From CAYMSF01 sp964392985 (GTDB taxonomy: Bacteria > Verrucomicrobiota > Lentisphaeria > Victivallales > Victivallaceae), in contig CAYMSF010000004.1 in assembly GCA_964392985.1 (NCBI GenBank), forward strand, positions 40,588-104,587: a DNA stretch of 64,000 bases, given 5' to 3'. A program made the position numbers and the translations under genes. Under the pieces are notes generated by a model that saw only the letters and a list, made by a program, of their open reading frames with translations, was not told where the DNA came from and made no database searches. Every line of letters begins with the position of its first letter. Position 1 is the first letter of the stretch. Positions 54,389-63,884 of the stretch are shown here, piece after piece.

Positions 54389-55783
54389 ATGATAAATATA
54401 GAGATAGATGGTCAGAAAATTGAGGCTACACCGGGTCAGACTGTTTTGGATATTGCTAAGTCTGCCGGGTTTGATATACCGTTTCTGTGTTACAATAATC
54501 GTATAGGGTCGTGTGCAGCCTGTATGGTTTGCGCTGTAGGTAATAGCGCAGGTAATTTTATACCGTCATGTTCAACTTTAGTATCTGACGGCATGAAAAT
54601 TGATGCATCAAGTCAAAGTGTAAGAAATTTTCGACGTCATTCTTTGGAATTGATGCTAAGTGAACATCGTGGTGAGTGCGTTGCACCTTGTCAATTAAGT
54701 TGCCCTCTACATCTGGATATTTCTGCGTTTTTAAGCGCAGTAGCATCTAAGAATCTAACCGATGCAATAAATATTATTTACACAGCTCTACCTTTACCCG
54801 AAATTACCTGTCGTCTATGTCGGAAAAATTGTGAAAAAGTTTGTCGTCGTAAGCACTATGATACCAATCTTAATATTGCTTCAGTTATTGAGTCTATTGT
54901 CCTTGAAGTTACGCATCCTTTGGAGGCTCAAAAAAATGGCTTATCGATTAGAATCGCTGGTGATAATTTAACGATTCTTGCTGCCGCAGATATTTTATGT
55001 GGCAAGTGTAGTAAAATCACCGTTGCAATACTTGACCCATTTTGTTCTACAGTAGAAAAAAAAGATTTATCGGAGATTACTTCACGATTAAAGAATAAAG
55101 GAGTAACTTTTACATCGCTGGAAGAATCAAAACAAATCGATGCAGATGCGACAATTTTGTGTGGTAACGCATGTGAGTTCAAATCTAACTTTGATAATGT
55201 CATTATGGCGAGAAACCTTAAGCCGGACGATAGTGACTTTTCCGCAATAACCGCAGGTGCGGAAGTGGCTCGTCAGTTACTTGAAAATAAACCAGAATTC
55301 AAAGTAAGAAATGCACATAAATTGTACAATCATCATTCAGGCAATCCGGATAGTAATGAATGGAATCAAATATTAGCGGGAATAATCACTGAACAATGTA
55401 GTGATTTGAATGTGATTGAGTCAAGTCGTTGCCTTCATTGCGAGTGCAAAGCAAAGGATGAATGTAAATTAAGAATGTATGCGACTCAGTATGAAGCTGT
55501 TCAGTCAAAATTCAAAGCGGTTGAAAGACAAAAAATATCCAAAGAAATTGCCGGTAACATTGTCTATGAATCAAATAAATGTATTCGCTGCGGCATTTGT
55601 GTGAAAATTGGTGAAAAAAGTGGTAAATCTGTGGTTCCGGTATTTACAGGAAAAGGATTGGAAATAAAAATGGCGCCACCTATTGGGCATTCACTGGTGG
55701 AAACGCTTGAGATTATTGGACATGAATGTGTCAGATCGTGTCCTACCGGTGCTTTGAGCTTTAAGTCAGGAAGAAAATCCTGA
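54389..55783 (+). CDS. 2Fe-2S / GltD-like iron-sulfur protein with degenerate flavin domain
   Basis: A 464-residue electron-transfer protein. The N-terminus is a NuoG-type 2Fe-2S ferredoxin domain (likely ligands Cys34, Cys45, Cys48, Cys61), then an ECVAPCQLSCPLHLDI and ITCRLCRKNCEKVC region like the 4Fe-4S domain that begins GltD and dihydropyrimidine dehydrogenase. The following ~120 residues occupy the place of the FAD/NAD Rossmann domain but lack a GxGxxG loop. The C-terminus has another cluster motif (CIRCGICV, then CVRSCPTGAL). It probably relays electrons for the NuoE-NuoF diaphorase upstream. ATG 54389 is chosen; an in-frame GTG at 54383 overlaps the previous stop. Confidence 0.82.
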   Translation: MINIEIDGQKIEATPGQTVLDIAKSAGFDIPFLCYNNRIGSCAACMVCAVGNSAGNFIPSCSTLVSDGMKIDASSQSVRNFRRHSLELMLSEHRGECVAPCQLSCPLHLDISAFLSAVASKNLTDAINIIYTALPLPEITCRLCRKNCEKVCRRKHYDTNLNIASVIESIVLEVTHPLEAQKNGLSIRIAGDNLTILAAADILCGKCSKITVAILDPFCSTVEKKDLSEITSRLKNKGVTFTSLEESKQIDADATILCGNACEFKSNFDNVIMARNLKPDDSDFSAITAGAEVARQLLENKPEFKVRNAHKLYNHHSGNPDSNEWNQILAGIITEQCSDLNVIESSRCLHCECKAKDECKLRMYATQYEAVQSKFKAVERQKISKEIAGNIVYESNKCIRCGICVKIGEKSGKSVVPVFTGKGLEIKMAPPIGHSLVETLEIIGHECVRSCPTGALSFKSGRKS

Positions 55784-57588
55784 TGAATACACCGTTGATT
55801 AATCAGCTGAAAAAAGCCGGTTCTTCCATCTGCCGTCTTCCCGGCGATAAACAGTTATGGGGAGTATTTTGCAACCCTTACAAGATATTAACTACCAACT
55901 TATTGTCAGAAATACCATATATTTTTAATGAATTGGAAATTTTTCTAAGTCAAGGTGGATTTGCGGCAGGTTTTGTCAGTTATGAAGCGGCACCGGCATT
56001 TGAACCGGCAATATCTACTCTTGACTCTGACGACTTCCCTCTGGTTAATTTTTGTTTATACCCGGAGGCACCTGAGGTAATTGATTTAACACAACAGTAT
56101 TCGGCATATTCTGATTTGGAATTTTCTCCAGATATTGATTTTGCTGAATACAATAGAGTTTTCAAACGAATCAAGCAGGATATAATTGATGGAAATACAT
56201 ATCAGGTTAACTATACCTGTCGCCTGAAGTCAGGTACAGTTACCGACCCTGAACTTTTCTTTTTATGGTTGTTTCAGCACCATCCTATGCCATATTCCGC
56301 TTATTTGAATATTGGAAATTATCAGATACTTTCATTATCTCCGGAACTGTTTTTACAGAAAACCGGTACCGGAATTATAAGTATTCCGATGAAAGGTACG
56401 GCACATAGAAAATTATCGGCGAAGGATGACCGCGATACTGCAATCAAACTTGGTGCTGATGTCAAGAATATTGCCGAAAATCTTATGATTGTGGATATGG
56501 TGAGAAATGACTTTGGACGCATCTGTTTCCCTGGAAGTATTTATGTGAATCCAATTTTTAAGGTTGAAACCTATCAGACTTTACATCAAATGGTGTCGGT
56601 TGTACATGGAGAATTAATACAAGGGAAGGGCATTATGGATGTTTTTCGCGCCACATTCCCTCCAGCTTCGATTACTGGTGCTCCAAAAATCAGCGCTGTT
56701 GAAATAATTAAAAAAATGGAGAAAACTCCCCGTAAAATTTATACAGGAACGATTGGATGTTTTACCTCTGATGGCGATTATTGTCTGAATGTGGCTATTC
56801 GTACTTTGATTTCAGGGGGCAATGGCACTGAACTTGGTGTCGGTAGCGGCATCGTCGTTGATTCTGATGCGGAAAGTGAATGGCAGGAAATATTAGTTAA
56901 AAGTAGATTTGCTAATTTTTCATTACCTGATTTTATGCTAATAGAAACAATGCTATGGGAAAGAGAGTCAGGTTTTAAATTCTTAAAAGAGCATTTAGGT
57001 CGTGCAGCAATTTCAATGGGATATTTTGGATGGGAGTTTAATTCTTATGAGGTTAATAGAGTAATTAATACACTCGAACAGCAACTTATCGAAAGCGCCT
57101 CTGACCTTTTCCGTGTAAGGTTGCTGTTTGATTGTAAATGCACAGTGTCGTTCCAACTTTCCCCCCTTGACAGTTATGGTTGGAATGGCTCTGGTGTAAG
57201 GTTAATGATTTCTGCATGCCGGGTAAATTCCAATGACTTATTCCTTTACCATAAGACTAACAAGCGCGATTTTTATGACTCGCAATATCAGGAATGCATT
57301 TCCGCCGGGTTTGACGAAGTGATTTTTTTTAACGAATCAGGCACTTTGACGGAAGGTGCCATTTCAAATATATTCATAAAATATAAGGGGGTATGGTTGA
57401 CTTCCCCTGTTGACGCCGGACTCCTGCCCGGTATTTGGCGGAATGAAATGCTGAAGGAACTTGGAGCAGAGGAGACAAGCGTTTCAATTGAACAATTACG
57501 TCTTGCAAATGAGATAATTGTTGGTAATTCTGTCAGAGGTGGCGCAGTTGTAACCTATATTGATTTTTCCGGGATTAAAACCTGTTAG
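55783..57588 (+). CDS. Aminodeoxychorismate synthase I / 4-amino-4-deoxychorismate lyase fusion (PabB-PabC)
   Basis: Folate-pathway fusion of 601 residues. Residues ~1-390 are the chorismate-binding PabB domain: YEAAPAFEP, the KRIKQDIIDGNTYQVNYTC stretch, PMKGTAHR, IVDMVRNDFGRIC and PPASITGAPK. The C-terminal ~200 residues are PabC, a PLP fold-type IV lyase, with the lysine in YHKTNKRDFY and a TLTEGAISNIF segment. The fusion makes p-aminobenzoate from aminodeoxychorismate; the glutaminase PabA is not in the window. The ATG overlaps the stop of the upstream iron-sulfur gene by one base, so it shares that operon although the functions are unrelated. Confidence 0.93.
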   Translation: MNTPLINQLKKAGSSICRLPGDKQLWGVFCNPYKILTTNLLSEIPYIFNELEIFLSQGGFAAGFVSYEAAPAFEPAISTLDSDDFPLVNFCLYPEAPEVIDLTQQYSAYSDLEFSPDIDFAEYNRVFKRIKQDIIDGNTYQVNYTCRLKSGTVTDPELFFLWLFQHHPMPYSAYLNIGNYQILSLSPELFLQKTGTGIISIPMKGTAHRKLSAKDDRDTAIKLGADVKNIAENLMIVDMVRNDFGRICFPGSIYVNPIFKVETYQTLHQMVSVVHGELIQGKGIMDVFRATFPPASITGAPKISAVEIIKKMEKTPRKIYTGTIGCFTSDGDYCLNVAIRTLISGGNGTELGVGSGIVVDSDAESEWQEILVKSRFANFSLPDFMLIETMLWERESGFKFLKEHLGRAAISMGYFGWEFNSYEVNRVINTLEQQLIESASDLFRVRLLFDCKCTVSFQLSPLDSYGWNGSGVRLMISACRVNSNDLFLYHKTNKRDFYDSQYQECISAGFDEVIFFNESGTLTEGAISNIFIKYKGVWLTSPVDAGLLPGIWRNEMLKELGAEETSVSIEQLRLANEIIVGNSVRGGAVVTYIDFSGIKTC

Positions 57589-57706
57589 CGTTGATTTATA
57601 TCTCTAAACAGTTAAATTATCATTAATGACGTTTCATGCTGAAACTGGACGTTAAAGGTTTGATTGATGGTATTATTTTTTTAAAATTTCCCAGGTTGAT
57701 ATATAA

Positions 57707-58972
57707 ATGATAAAAAAGAAACATGTTGAATTGATGGCTCCCGCAGGAGGTTGGGAATCTGTTGCTGCGGCAATTAATGCCGGCGCTGATTCTATTTATT
57801 TCGGTGTTGGTGAATTTAACATGAGAGCGCGTTCAACCGATAATTTTTCGATTCGGGAATTATCATTAGTTGCACGGCGATGTCACAAAGCAGGTGTAAA
57901 ATGTTACTTGACTCTGAATATAGTGATTTTTGATGAAGAAATCATTAAAATCAGAAAAATTTGTGATGCTGCGAAAAAATGTGGTATTGATGCTGTTATT
58001 GCATGTGATCCAGCAGTTATACTTTATGCCAGTTCTATTTCTCTCCCCGTTCACATTTCGGTTCAGGCAAATGTTTCTAATTTGGGATCTGTCAGATTTT
58101 ATGCACAGTTTGCCGAAGTAATAGTTTTGGCTCGAGAGGTTTCTCTCCCGCAAATTTTAAAAATAATAACTGGAATCAAACGTGAAAAAATTATAGGCCC
58201 ATCCGGAAAACCGATCAAAATAGAAATATTTGCTCATGGAGCCCTTTGTGTGTCATACTCCGGTAAATGTTATATGAGCCTGGGAACTTACCATACATCT
58301 GCAAACCGCGGGAAATGTTATCAAAATTGCCGTCGCCGTTACCGGGTGATTGATGATGAAAACGGCGATGAACTGGTGGTGGATAACCACTATATAATGT
58401 CCCCAAAAGATATTTGTACAATCAAGTTTCTTGACCAGATACTTGACAGTGGAGTAAGTATTCTGAAGATCGAAGGGCGTGGACGCGCACCTGAATATGT
58501 TGATACAGTGACACGTTGTTACCGCGCCGCTATTGATTCATGGTCAAAAGGAGAATTTTGTTCTGCGTTGGCAAATGTCTGGATTGAACAACTGGAGCAG
58601 GTGTTCAATCGCGGATTTTGGCATGGTGGTTACTATCTTGGTGAAAAAATGGGTGAATGGTGTAATTCCGGCGGCAGTCAATCGCGGACAATAAAAGTGC
58701 AAATTGGCAGAATTAATAAATATTTCGGTAAAATTGGTGTAGCTGAGTTAAGTGTTGAGTCTGAGGGTTTGTCTGTTGGACAGGAAATAATGATAACAGG
58801 CGGCACTACTGGTGTACTTGTTTCAAAGATTGAGTCATTAAGGAAGGATGGAGTTGACGTAAACAGCGTTGGCAAGGGTACTGTTGTTTCTACTCCGGTA
58901 TCCGGCAAGGTGAGAAAAAATGATACACTGTATTTATTATTACCGCGTCCATATGGCACGGTTGTAACTTAA
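57707..58972 (+). CDS. Peptidase U32 family protein (TrhP/YegQ-like)
   Basis: A 421-residue member of the U32 family. The N-terminal TIM-barrel part starts with ELMAPAGGWESVAAAINAGADSIYFG. The family signature EIFAHGALCVSYSGKCYMS lies at about residues 166-184, and four cysteines around NRGKCYQNCRRRY may hold an iron-sulfur cluster. A C-terminal beta-barrel follows. Although called peptidases, characterised bacterial members of this subgroup act in hydroxylation of wobble uridine in tRNA (TrhP), and this is the most likely role. Confidence 0.9.
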   Translation: MIKKKHVELMAPAGGWESVAAAINAGADSIYFGVGEFNMRARSTDNFSIRELSLVARRCHKAGVKCYLTLNIVIFDEEIIKIRKICDAAKKCGIDAVIACDPAVILYASSISLPVHISVQANVSNLGSVRFYAQFAEVIVLAREVSLPQILKIITGIKREKIIGPSGKPIKIEIFAHGALCVSYSGKCYMSLGTYHTSANRGKCYQNCRRRYRVIDDENGDELVVDNHYIMSPKDICTIKFLDQILDSGVSILKIEGRGRAPEYVDTVTRCYRAAIDSWSKGEFCSALANVWIEQLEQVFNRGFWHGGYYLGEKMGEWCNSGGSQSRTIKVQIGRINKYFGKIGVAELSVESEGLSVGQEIMITGGTTGVLVSKIESLRKDGVDVNSVGKGTVVSTPVSGKVRKNDTLYLLLPRPYGTVVT

Positions 58973-58985
58973 CGGGTGAATGACT

Positions 58986-59603
58986 ATGCCAATATCTTAT
59001 CGCCAGGAAATATATAGAAAATCAATCCATTTAAGCTCATTGTGGATGCCGTTTATAATGTATTACCTTCCCGTGAAGATTAATGCAAGTATTTTCTTTT
59101 TACTTTTATTATGTAATGTGTTGCTTGAATATGGTTATTACCGCAAATGGAAGTTTTTTTATCCAATCTATCAGTTTTTCTTTGGCAAAATGCTTAGATG
59201 TTCCAAGGGGGAGGGGCGTTTTGAACTAAGCGGTTCCCCATATGTATTGGCCTCTGCTTTTTTAACAACAATTATGTTTCCCGGGAAATATGCTGTTTGT
59301 GCATTCAGTGTGATGCTTATCGGTGATACTGCTGCGGCATTAATCGGCAGAAAGTTTGGTAGAAATATTTTTGCAAACGGCAAGTCTTTGGAGGGGCTTA
59401 TCGCATTTATTGTTTCATCTGCAATTGTTTTACTGTCGTGCAGTTGGATTTTTGAGTATTCTTCAGCCGTAATCCTTGGGGGATTCATCGGTATTATTTT
59501 GTCGGGATTTGCAGAATTATATGAAAAGAAGATAAGAGTTGATGATAATTTTTCCATTCCACTGATTACCGGAATTTGTTTGTTACTACTAAACAACTGG
59601 TAA
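58986..59603 (+). CDS. Polyprenol/phytol kinase-like (CTP-transferase fold) membrane protein
   Basis: A 205-residue integral membrane protein with about six helices. The N-terminal EIYRKSIHLSSLW resembles the RKxxH motif of the dolichol kinase/phytol kinase/phosphatidate cytidylyltransferase group, and MLIGDTAAALIGRKFGR with KSLEGLIAF is the cytidylyltransferase-superfamily signature. Members phosphorylate long-chain alcohols with CTP or activate phosphatidate. GGTG lies before the ATG at 58986; an ATG at 58980 is possible. It is packed tightly with the U32 gene upstream and the PH-like gene downstream. Confidence 0.83.
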   Translation: MPISYRQEIYRKSIHLSSLWMPFIMYYLPVKINASIFFLLLLCNVLLEYGYYRKWKFFYPIYQFFFGKMLRCSKGEGRFELSGSPYVLASAFLTTIMFPGKYAVCAFSVMLIGDTAAALIGRKFGRNIFANGKSLEGLIAFIVSSAIVLLSCSWIFEYSSAVILGGFIGIILSGFAELYEKKIRVDDNFSIPLITGICLLLLNNW

Positions 59604-59617
59604 AAAATGAGGCGTAT

Positions 59618-60112
59618 ATGATATTCAAAGCCGTCAAACAAAGTAAATCTACTAGATATATCCCTCTAGTAATGATTGTTGTTGCCTTGGGGTTTATTAT
59701 TGCAGCTATTTTCCAACCGGCATTTATGGTTGGATCAGTATTAACTGTTTTTGCATTATTATGGGGGTATTGTTGGTCACCTACGGGTTATGAATTAAAT
59801 CAGGAAACCCACGCAATCAGCATTATTTTTCCACTTAATCGTAAAAATATGGGACAAATCAGTGCATGTAATCGTGAAGTCCAAATATTTCCACTCAGCA
59901 CGTTACGAATTATTGGCAATGGTGGCGTGTTTAGCTTCTCTGGACTATTTTGGAACCGGAAAATTGGCAGATTCCGCATCTATTCAACAAGTGCCAGGGT
60001 TCAAGACATGGTTGAAATTGTTGCCGGGGGGCAGACTATTTTTATCAGTCCGGTCAATCCTGAACATTTTTTGCTTTTATGTGCTAATGAATGTACACCC
60101 CAAAAGGTTTGA
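59618..60112 (+). CDS. Small membrane protein with bacterial PH-like domain
   Basis: A 164-residue protein with two adjacent helices (about residues 14-33 and 38-55) followed by a beta-rich soluble part that looks like a bacterial pleckstrin-homology domain: a YELNQETHAISIIFPL strand pair, basic residues, and a C-terminal helix (PEHFLLLCANEC). The family assignment is from pattern only. GAGG five bases upstream supports the ATG at 59618; an earlier in-frame ATG at 59576 lies inside the previous gene. Function unknown. Confidence 0.65.
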   Translation: MIFKAVKQSKSTRYIPLVMIVVALGFIIAAIFQPAFMVGSVLTVFALLWGYCWSPTGYELNQETHAISIIFPLNRKNMGQISACNREVQIFPLSTLRIIGNGGVFSFSGLFWNRKIGRFRIYSTSARVQDMVEIVAGGQTIFISPVNPEHFLLLCANECTPQKV

Positions 60113-60222
60113 ATCCGGGATGTTATGAGTTGGTATAAATTCATATTGAAACTATTTTAAACATTGCTACGAGTTTATTAAGTATGTTGCATGCTGTTGA
60201 AAATACAAAAAAGAGAAAAATT

Positions 60223-61023
60223 ATGGATGATTTAAGAATAACGCTACGTGAAAAAAAGGCATTTGTCTGTGATATGGATGGGGTGATTTATCACGGTAAT
60301 CGCCTGTTGCCGGGAGCTAGCGATTTTGTCAATTGGCTCTATGCTAACAATAAACCGTTCTTATTCCTCACCAACAGTAGCGAACGCACGCCAAGGGAAT
60401 TGTCTGAAAAATTAAAACGATTAGGCATTGCCGCGATTGAAAGCAACTTCTATACCAGTGCATTGGCAACAGCTGAATTTATTAGTCGGCAGAGTCCGAA
60501 TTGTACTGCTTATGTAATTGGCGAGGCAGGATTGATGAATGCTCTTTATGATAAGGGCATTTCGATGAATGACAATAACCCCGATTATGTCGTTGTTGGA
60601 GAAACCAGAACTTATAATTTTGAACGGATAGAGAAGGCCGTATGGTTGGTACAACGTGGCGCCAGATTGATAGGAACCAATCCCGATATGACTGGACCTA
60701 CTGAACGTGGAATTGTACCGGCAACCGGGTCATTGATTGCTCCAATTGAACTTGCCACCGGTCGTAAAGCATATTTTATCGGCAAACCCAATCCATTGAT
60801 GATGCGCCGGTCTGTTAGACGCCTTAGTGTCCACAGTTACGAAACAGCCATAATCGGTGACAGGATGGAAACAGACATTATCGCGGGTATTGAGGCGGAA
60901 GTGGATACTGTGTTGGTTTTAAGCGGTGTAACTTCCGCTGATGACATTAATAATTTTGCCTACAGGCCATCCTATATTTTTTCCGGTCTGGATGAAGTCT
61001 ATCATGTTTTGTCCGGAAATTAA
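60223..61023 (+). CDS. HAD-IIA family hydrolase (NagD-like)
   Basis: Sugar- or nucleotide-phosphate phosphatase of the HAD-IIA group. The nucleophile motif CDMDGVIYHGN is near the N-terminus, motif II is FLTNSSERTP, the C2 cap lies between, and motif III/IV is KPNPLMM and IIGDRMETDI. The length of 266 residues fits NagD and related 4-nitrophenylphosphatases. Two ATGs are possible (60184 or 60223); neither has a strong ribosome binding site, and the later one matches the family length better. Substrate unknown. Confidence 0.88.
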   Translation: MDDLRITLREKKAFVCDMDGVIYHGNRLLPGASDFVNWLYANNKPFLFLTNSSERTPRELSEKLKRLGIAAIESNFYTSALATAEFISRQSPNCTAYVIGEAGLMNALYDKGISMNDNNPDYVVVGETRTYNFERIEKAVWLVQRGARLIGTNPDMTGPTERGIVPATGSLIAPIELATGRKAYFIGKPNPLMMRRSVRRLSVHSYETAIIGDRMETDIIAGIEAEVDTVLVLSGVTSADDINNFAYRPSYIFSGLDEVYHVLSGN

Positions 61024-61183
61024 GTCAGGCACTGTTTATGTCGGCTTAGATAGAGTAATAGATATATCACGATGCAATATTCATCAAGATTTAGACAACT
61101 GATTTGCGGTTTACGAGTTTATGTAGTAAATTATGCTTTTATCAGTAAAATATTAACCATTAAATTATAAAGGTAAATGAAAA

Positions 61184-62374
61184 ATGGCTATGGAATTGTC
61201 TTATATATTAATCACACCGTATAGCATCATGAAGTCAAGGACAGGCGGAATCATTGCACGTTTGCTTTCTCGTACGGACTTGGAGATAGTTGGTGCGCAA
61301 GTGCTTACATTTACTAAGGATCTTTCGGAAAAGTATGCAAAATCACTTGAACATACTGTGGGAGTAAAAAATCCCCAGAGCGGAAAGTTATTGAGTGACT
61401 ACGTTAAGGAAAACTTTACTGCACGTGAAGATGGTAAAAATGAACGGGTAATGATGTTGTTATTTAGAGGTGAAGATGCCTGTCGGAAACTCTATGAAGT
61501 GGCAGGCAGTCTTAGTGGAAAAAATAAAAATGAATCTTTAACTGGCGAGAGCATTCGCGATACTTATGCCGACTTTGTCGCTGATAAGGAAAACCCGGAT
61601 AAAATTAGATATTTTGAACCGGCGGTACTGACTCCTCCGAATGCTGATTCGTTGATTGAAAAATTAAAATTGTTTGCTGATTTTGCCGCAAAAAGCAAAA
61701 ATATAGTTCAAAACGTTGTCGGAGTGGAAGAGGGAGACGAACGTACACTGGTTATTATTAAACCGGAAAACTGGCGTCATCCCAGTACTAAACCGGGTAA
61801 TATTATTGATATGCTCAGCCGTACCGGTTTACGGATTGTTGGTTGTAAGGTGTACCGTATGTCAGTTGCTGACGCATTGGAATTTTACGGTCCTGTTAAA
61901 GATGCCTTGCGTAAAAAGTTGGCACCCAAAATCGGTGAAAAAGCCAAAGAGATTTTAGAGAACGAATTTGAATTAAAGCTTGGCAGTGAAACCATCGGTA
62001 AATTGACTGAAAGCATTGGATTCGGTTATGCCGATGACCAATTCTCGAAAATTGTTGAATTTATGTCAGGCAGACGCCCTGATTGCAGTAATGCTGAAGA
62101 AATTAATGCGCCTGGCCTGGTTAAATGTATGATTATTATATATGAAGGCAAAGATGCCATTGCTAAAATTCGCAATGTATTAGGACCAACCGATCCGACA
62201 AAAGCTCCAGGGGGTACTGTGCGTCGTGATTTCGGACATGATGTTATGGTAAATACTGCTCATGCATCCGACTCAACAGACAGTTTTTTGCGCGAATCTA
62301 AAATTGTTAAAATTGACAAAAATGAACTTTCAGATAAAATTTACGAGTTTTTTAACGAGATAAAAGTTAAATGA
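61184..62374 (+). CDS. Double-domain nucleoside diphosphate kinase
   Basis: A 396-residue protein with two nucleoside-diphosphate-kinase-like domains. The second (from about residue 186) has the conserved TLVIIKPENW strand, GGTVRRDFG and the active-site histidine in NTAHASDS (His360), so it should transfer phosphate from NTP to NDP. It also carries an insert of about 80 residues between the first helix and the substrate part. The first domain keeps the overall NDK pattern (ISYILITPYSIM-like start, GESIRDTYAD), but lysine is threonine in ILITPY and no active-site histidine follows, so it appears inactive. Family members of this large size are known in some PVC bacteria. Confidence 0.85.
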   Translation: MAMELSYILITPYSIMKSRTGGIIARLLSRTDLEIVGAQVLTFTKDLSEKYAKSLEHTVGVKNPQSGKLLSDYVKENFTAREDGKNERVMMLLFRGEDACRKLYEVAGSLSGKNKNESLTGESIRDTYADFVADKENPDKIRYFEPAVLTPPNADSLIEKLKLFADFAAKSKNIVQNVVGVEEGDERTLVIIKPENWRHPSTKPGNIIDMLSRTGLRIVGCKVYRMSVADALEFYGPVKDALRKKLAPKIGEKAKEILENEFELKLGSETIGKLTESIGFGYADDQFSKIVEFMSGRRPDCSNAEEINAPGLVKCMIIIYEGKDAIAKIRNVLGPTDPTKAPGGTVRRDFGHDVMVNTAHASDSTDSFLRESKIVKIDKNELSDKIYEFFNEIKVK

Positions 62375-62412
62375 TTAATGAATTGTTAATATAACACCAG
62401 GAGATTTTTTTA

Positions 62413-63591
62413 ATGAATGAACTTCAAAAGACAGTCGGTTTTATGGGTGGTTTGGCACAATCAACTACTCTAAAAATGACACAAAAAGCCAAGGAGATGA
62501 AGTCTCAGGGAATTGATGTTTGCAGCATGTCTGCCGGCGAACCGGATTTTGATACTCCCAAAATAATAAAAGATGCTGCCATAGAAGCTCTGAATAGTGG
62601 TAAAACCACATACACCGACTCGAGTGGTATTTTGGAGCTTCGTAAAGCGATTACTGACAAGTTTGCCTCTGATAACAATATCAAAACAACGCCTGCCCAG
62701 GTAATTGTTGGTCCCGGAGCAAAATTTTCTGTATTCAGCGCGATAGCAGCGTTGTGTGGTCCTGGTGACGAAGTAATCATTCCTGCTCCTTTCTGGCTAA
62801 GTTATCCCGAAATGGTAAATGCCACCGGTGCCAAAACAGTATTTATTGAAACTAAGGCAGAGAATAATTATGAACTGTTGGCTGAAGATTTGGAAAAAGC
62901 TGTAAATGATAAGACCAGACTTCTTATTTTAAACAGTCCGTCTAATCCTACTGGCGCAGTTTACAGAAAGTCTACCTTGGAGGCTATTGCCGCGATTGCG
63001 GTAAAACATAATTTCATTATCCTTTCTGACGAGATTTATGAAAAGCTTGTTTATGAGAAAGATTTTCCGCATGTCAGCATTGGTTCCTTAAATTCACAAA
63101 TTGCTGATTTGACCGTTACAGTTAATGGTTTCAGTAAGGCATATGCTATGACAGGCTGGCGTTTGGGTTATTTGACTGCGCCAGTGTGGTTATCGAAGAA
63201 AATTAGTGCATTGCAAAGTCACCTTACATCTAATCCTACCACTTTCGCTCAGTATGGCGGACTCAAAGCGTTGGAGTGCGGGGCCAATGAAATTGAACGT
63301 ATGCGTAAAATATTTGCGACCAGACGTGATTTAATTTATCAACTGGCTGGTACGATTCCCAAAGTAAAATCTATTCGTCCTCAAGGCGCTTTCTATCTTT
63401 TTTGCGATATTTCCGCGTGTGGTTTGAGTAGTGCAGAGTTCAGTGACAAATTATTGGAATCTGAAAAATTAGTTGTCATCCCAGGTGATGCGTTCGGTGC
63501 CGATAGTTCTATCAGGTTATCTTATGCGTGTTCAGAAGAAAATATCCATAAAGCAATTTCAAGATTGGGTAATTTCTGTTCTAAATATTAA
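62413..63591 (+). CDS. Class I/II pyridoxal-phosphate aminotransferase, aspartate type
   Basis: Aspartate/aromatic aminotransferase-like enzyme of subgroup I-gamma. The 392-residue protein has SAGEPDFDTP at the N-terminus, the NSPSNPTGAVY motif, LSDEIYEKLVYE with PLP-contacting Asp and Tyr, and the Schiff-base lysine in NGFSKAYAMTGWRLGY. The C-terminal RLSYACSEE arginine binds the substrate carboxylate. Aspartate is the likely amino donor but the substrate range cannot be read from sequence. CAGGAGA ribosome binding site upstream. Confidence 0.93.
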   Translation: MNELQKTVGFMGGLAQSTTLKMTQKAKEMKSQGIDVCSMSAGEPDFDTPKIIKDAAIEALNSGKTTYTDSSGILELRKAITDKFASDNNIKTTPAQVIVGPGAKFSVFSAIAALCGPGDEVIIPAPFWLSYPEMVNATGAKTVFIETKAENNYELLAEDLEKAVNDKTRLLILNSPSNPTGAVYRKSTLEAIAAIAVKHNFIILSDEIYEKLVYEKDFPHVSIGSLNSQIADLTVTVNGFSKAYAMTGWRLGYLTAPVWLSKKISALQSHLTSNPTTFAQYGGLKALECGANEIERMRKIFATRRDLIYQLAGTIPKVKSIRPQGAFYLFCDISACGLSSAEFSDKLLESEKLVVIPGDAFGADSSIRLSYACSEENIHKAISRLGNFCSKY

Positions 63592-63602
63592 TTTCAACAG
63601 AT

Positions 63603-63884
63603 ATGAATTCCTTGAAGGTTTTACGCTTTGTTTATAACAATATTGTCATAATAACCTTATTGTTTTTAAGTTTAAGTTATTGCTTTAATAAGTGGATTGA
63701 AAAGTTGAATAAACCGAGCAGAACACGTAAAACTGTTATAATGTTTGTTTTTTTAATCACATTAATCCTGGTGATCATTACAGGTGCTATATTTTCATAT
63801 TTCTGTGAACCTGATCCACAAATGGTGGCTATTACAAAACAGATACAAAAAGAACAAGAAAAATGGGAGAGACAACACAAATAA
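63603..63884 (+). CDS. Small two-helix membrane protein, unknown
   Basis: A 93-residue protein with two predicted helices (about residues 13-28 and 45-66), a basic loop (NKPSRTRK) and a polar C-terminal tail rich in Gln, Lys and Glu that may form a short coiled coil. I do not recognise a family. It begins 12 bases after the aminotransferase stop. The evidence for translation is only the open frame and composition. Confidence 0.5.
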   Translation: MNSLKVLRFVYNNIVIITLLFLSLSYCFNKWIEKLNKPSRTRKTVIMFVFLITLILVIITGAIFSYFCEPDPQMVAITKQIQKEQEKWERQHK

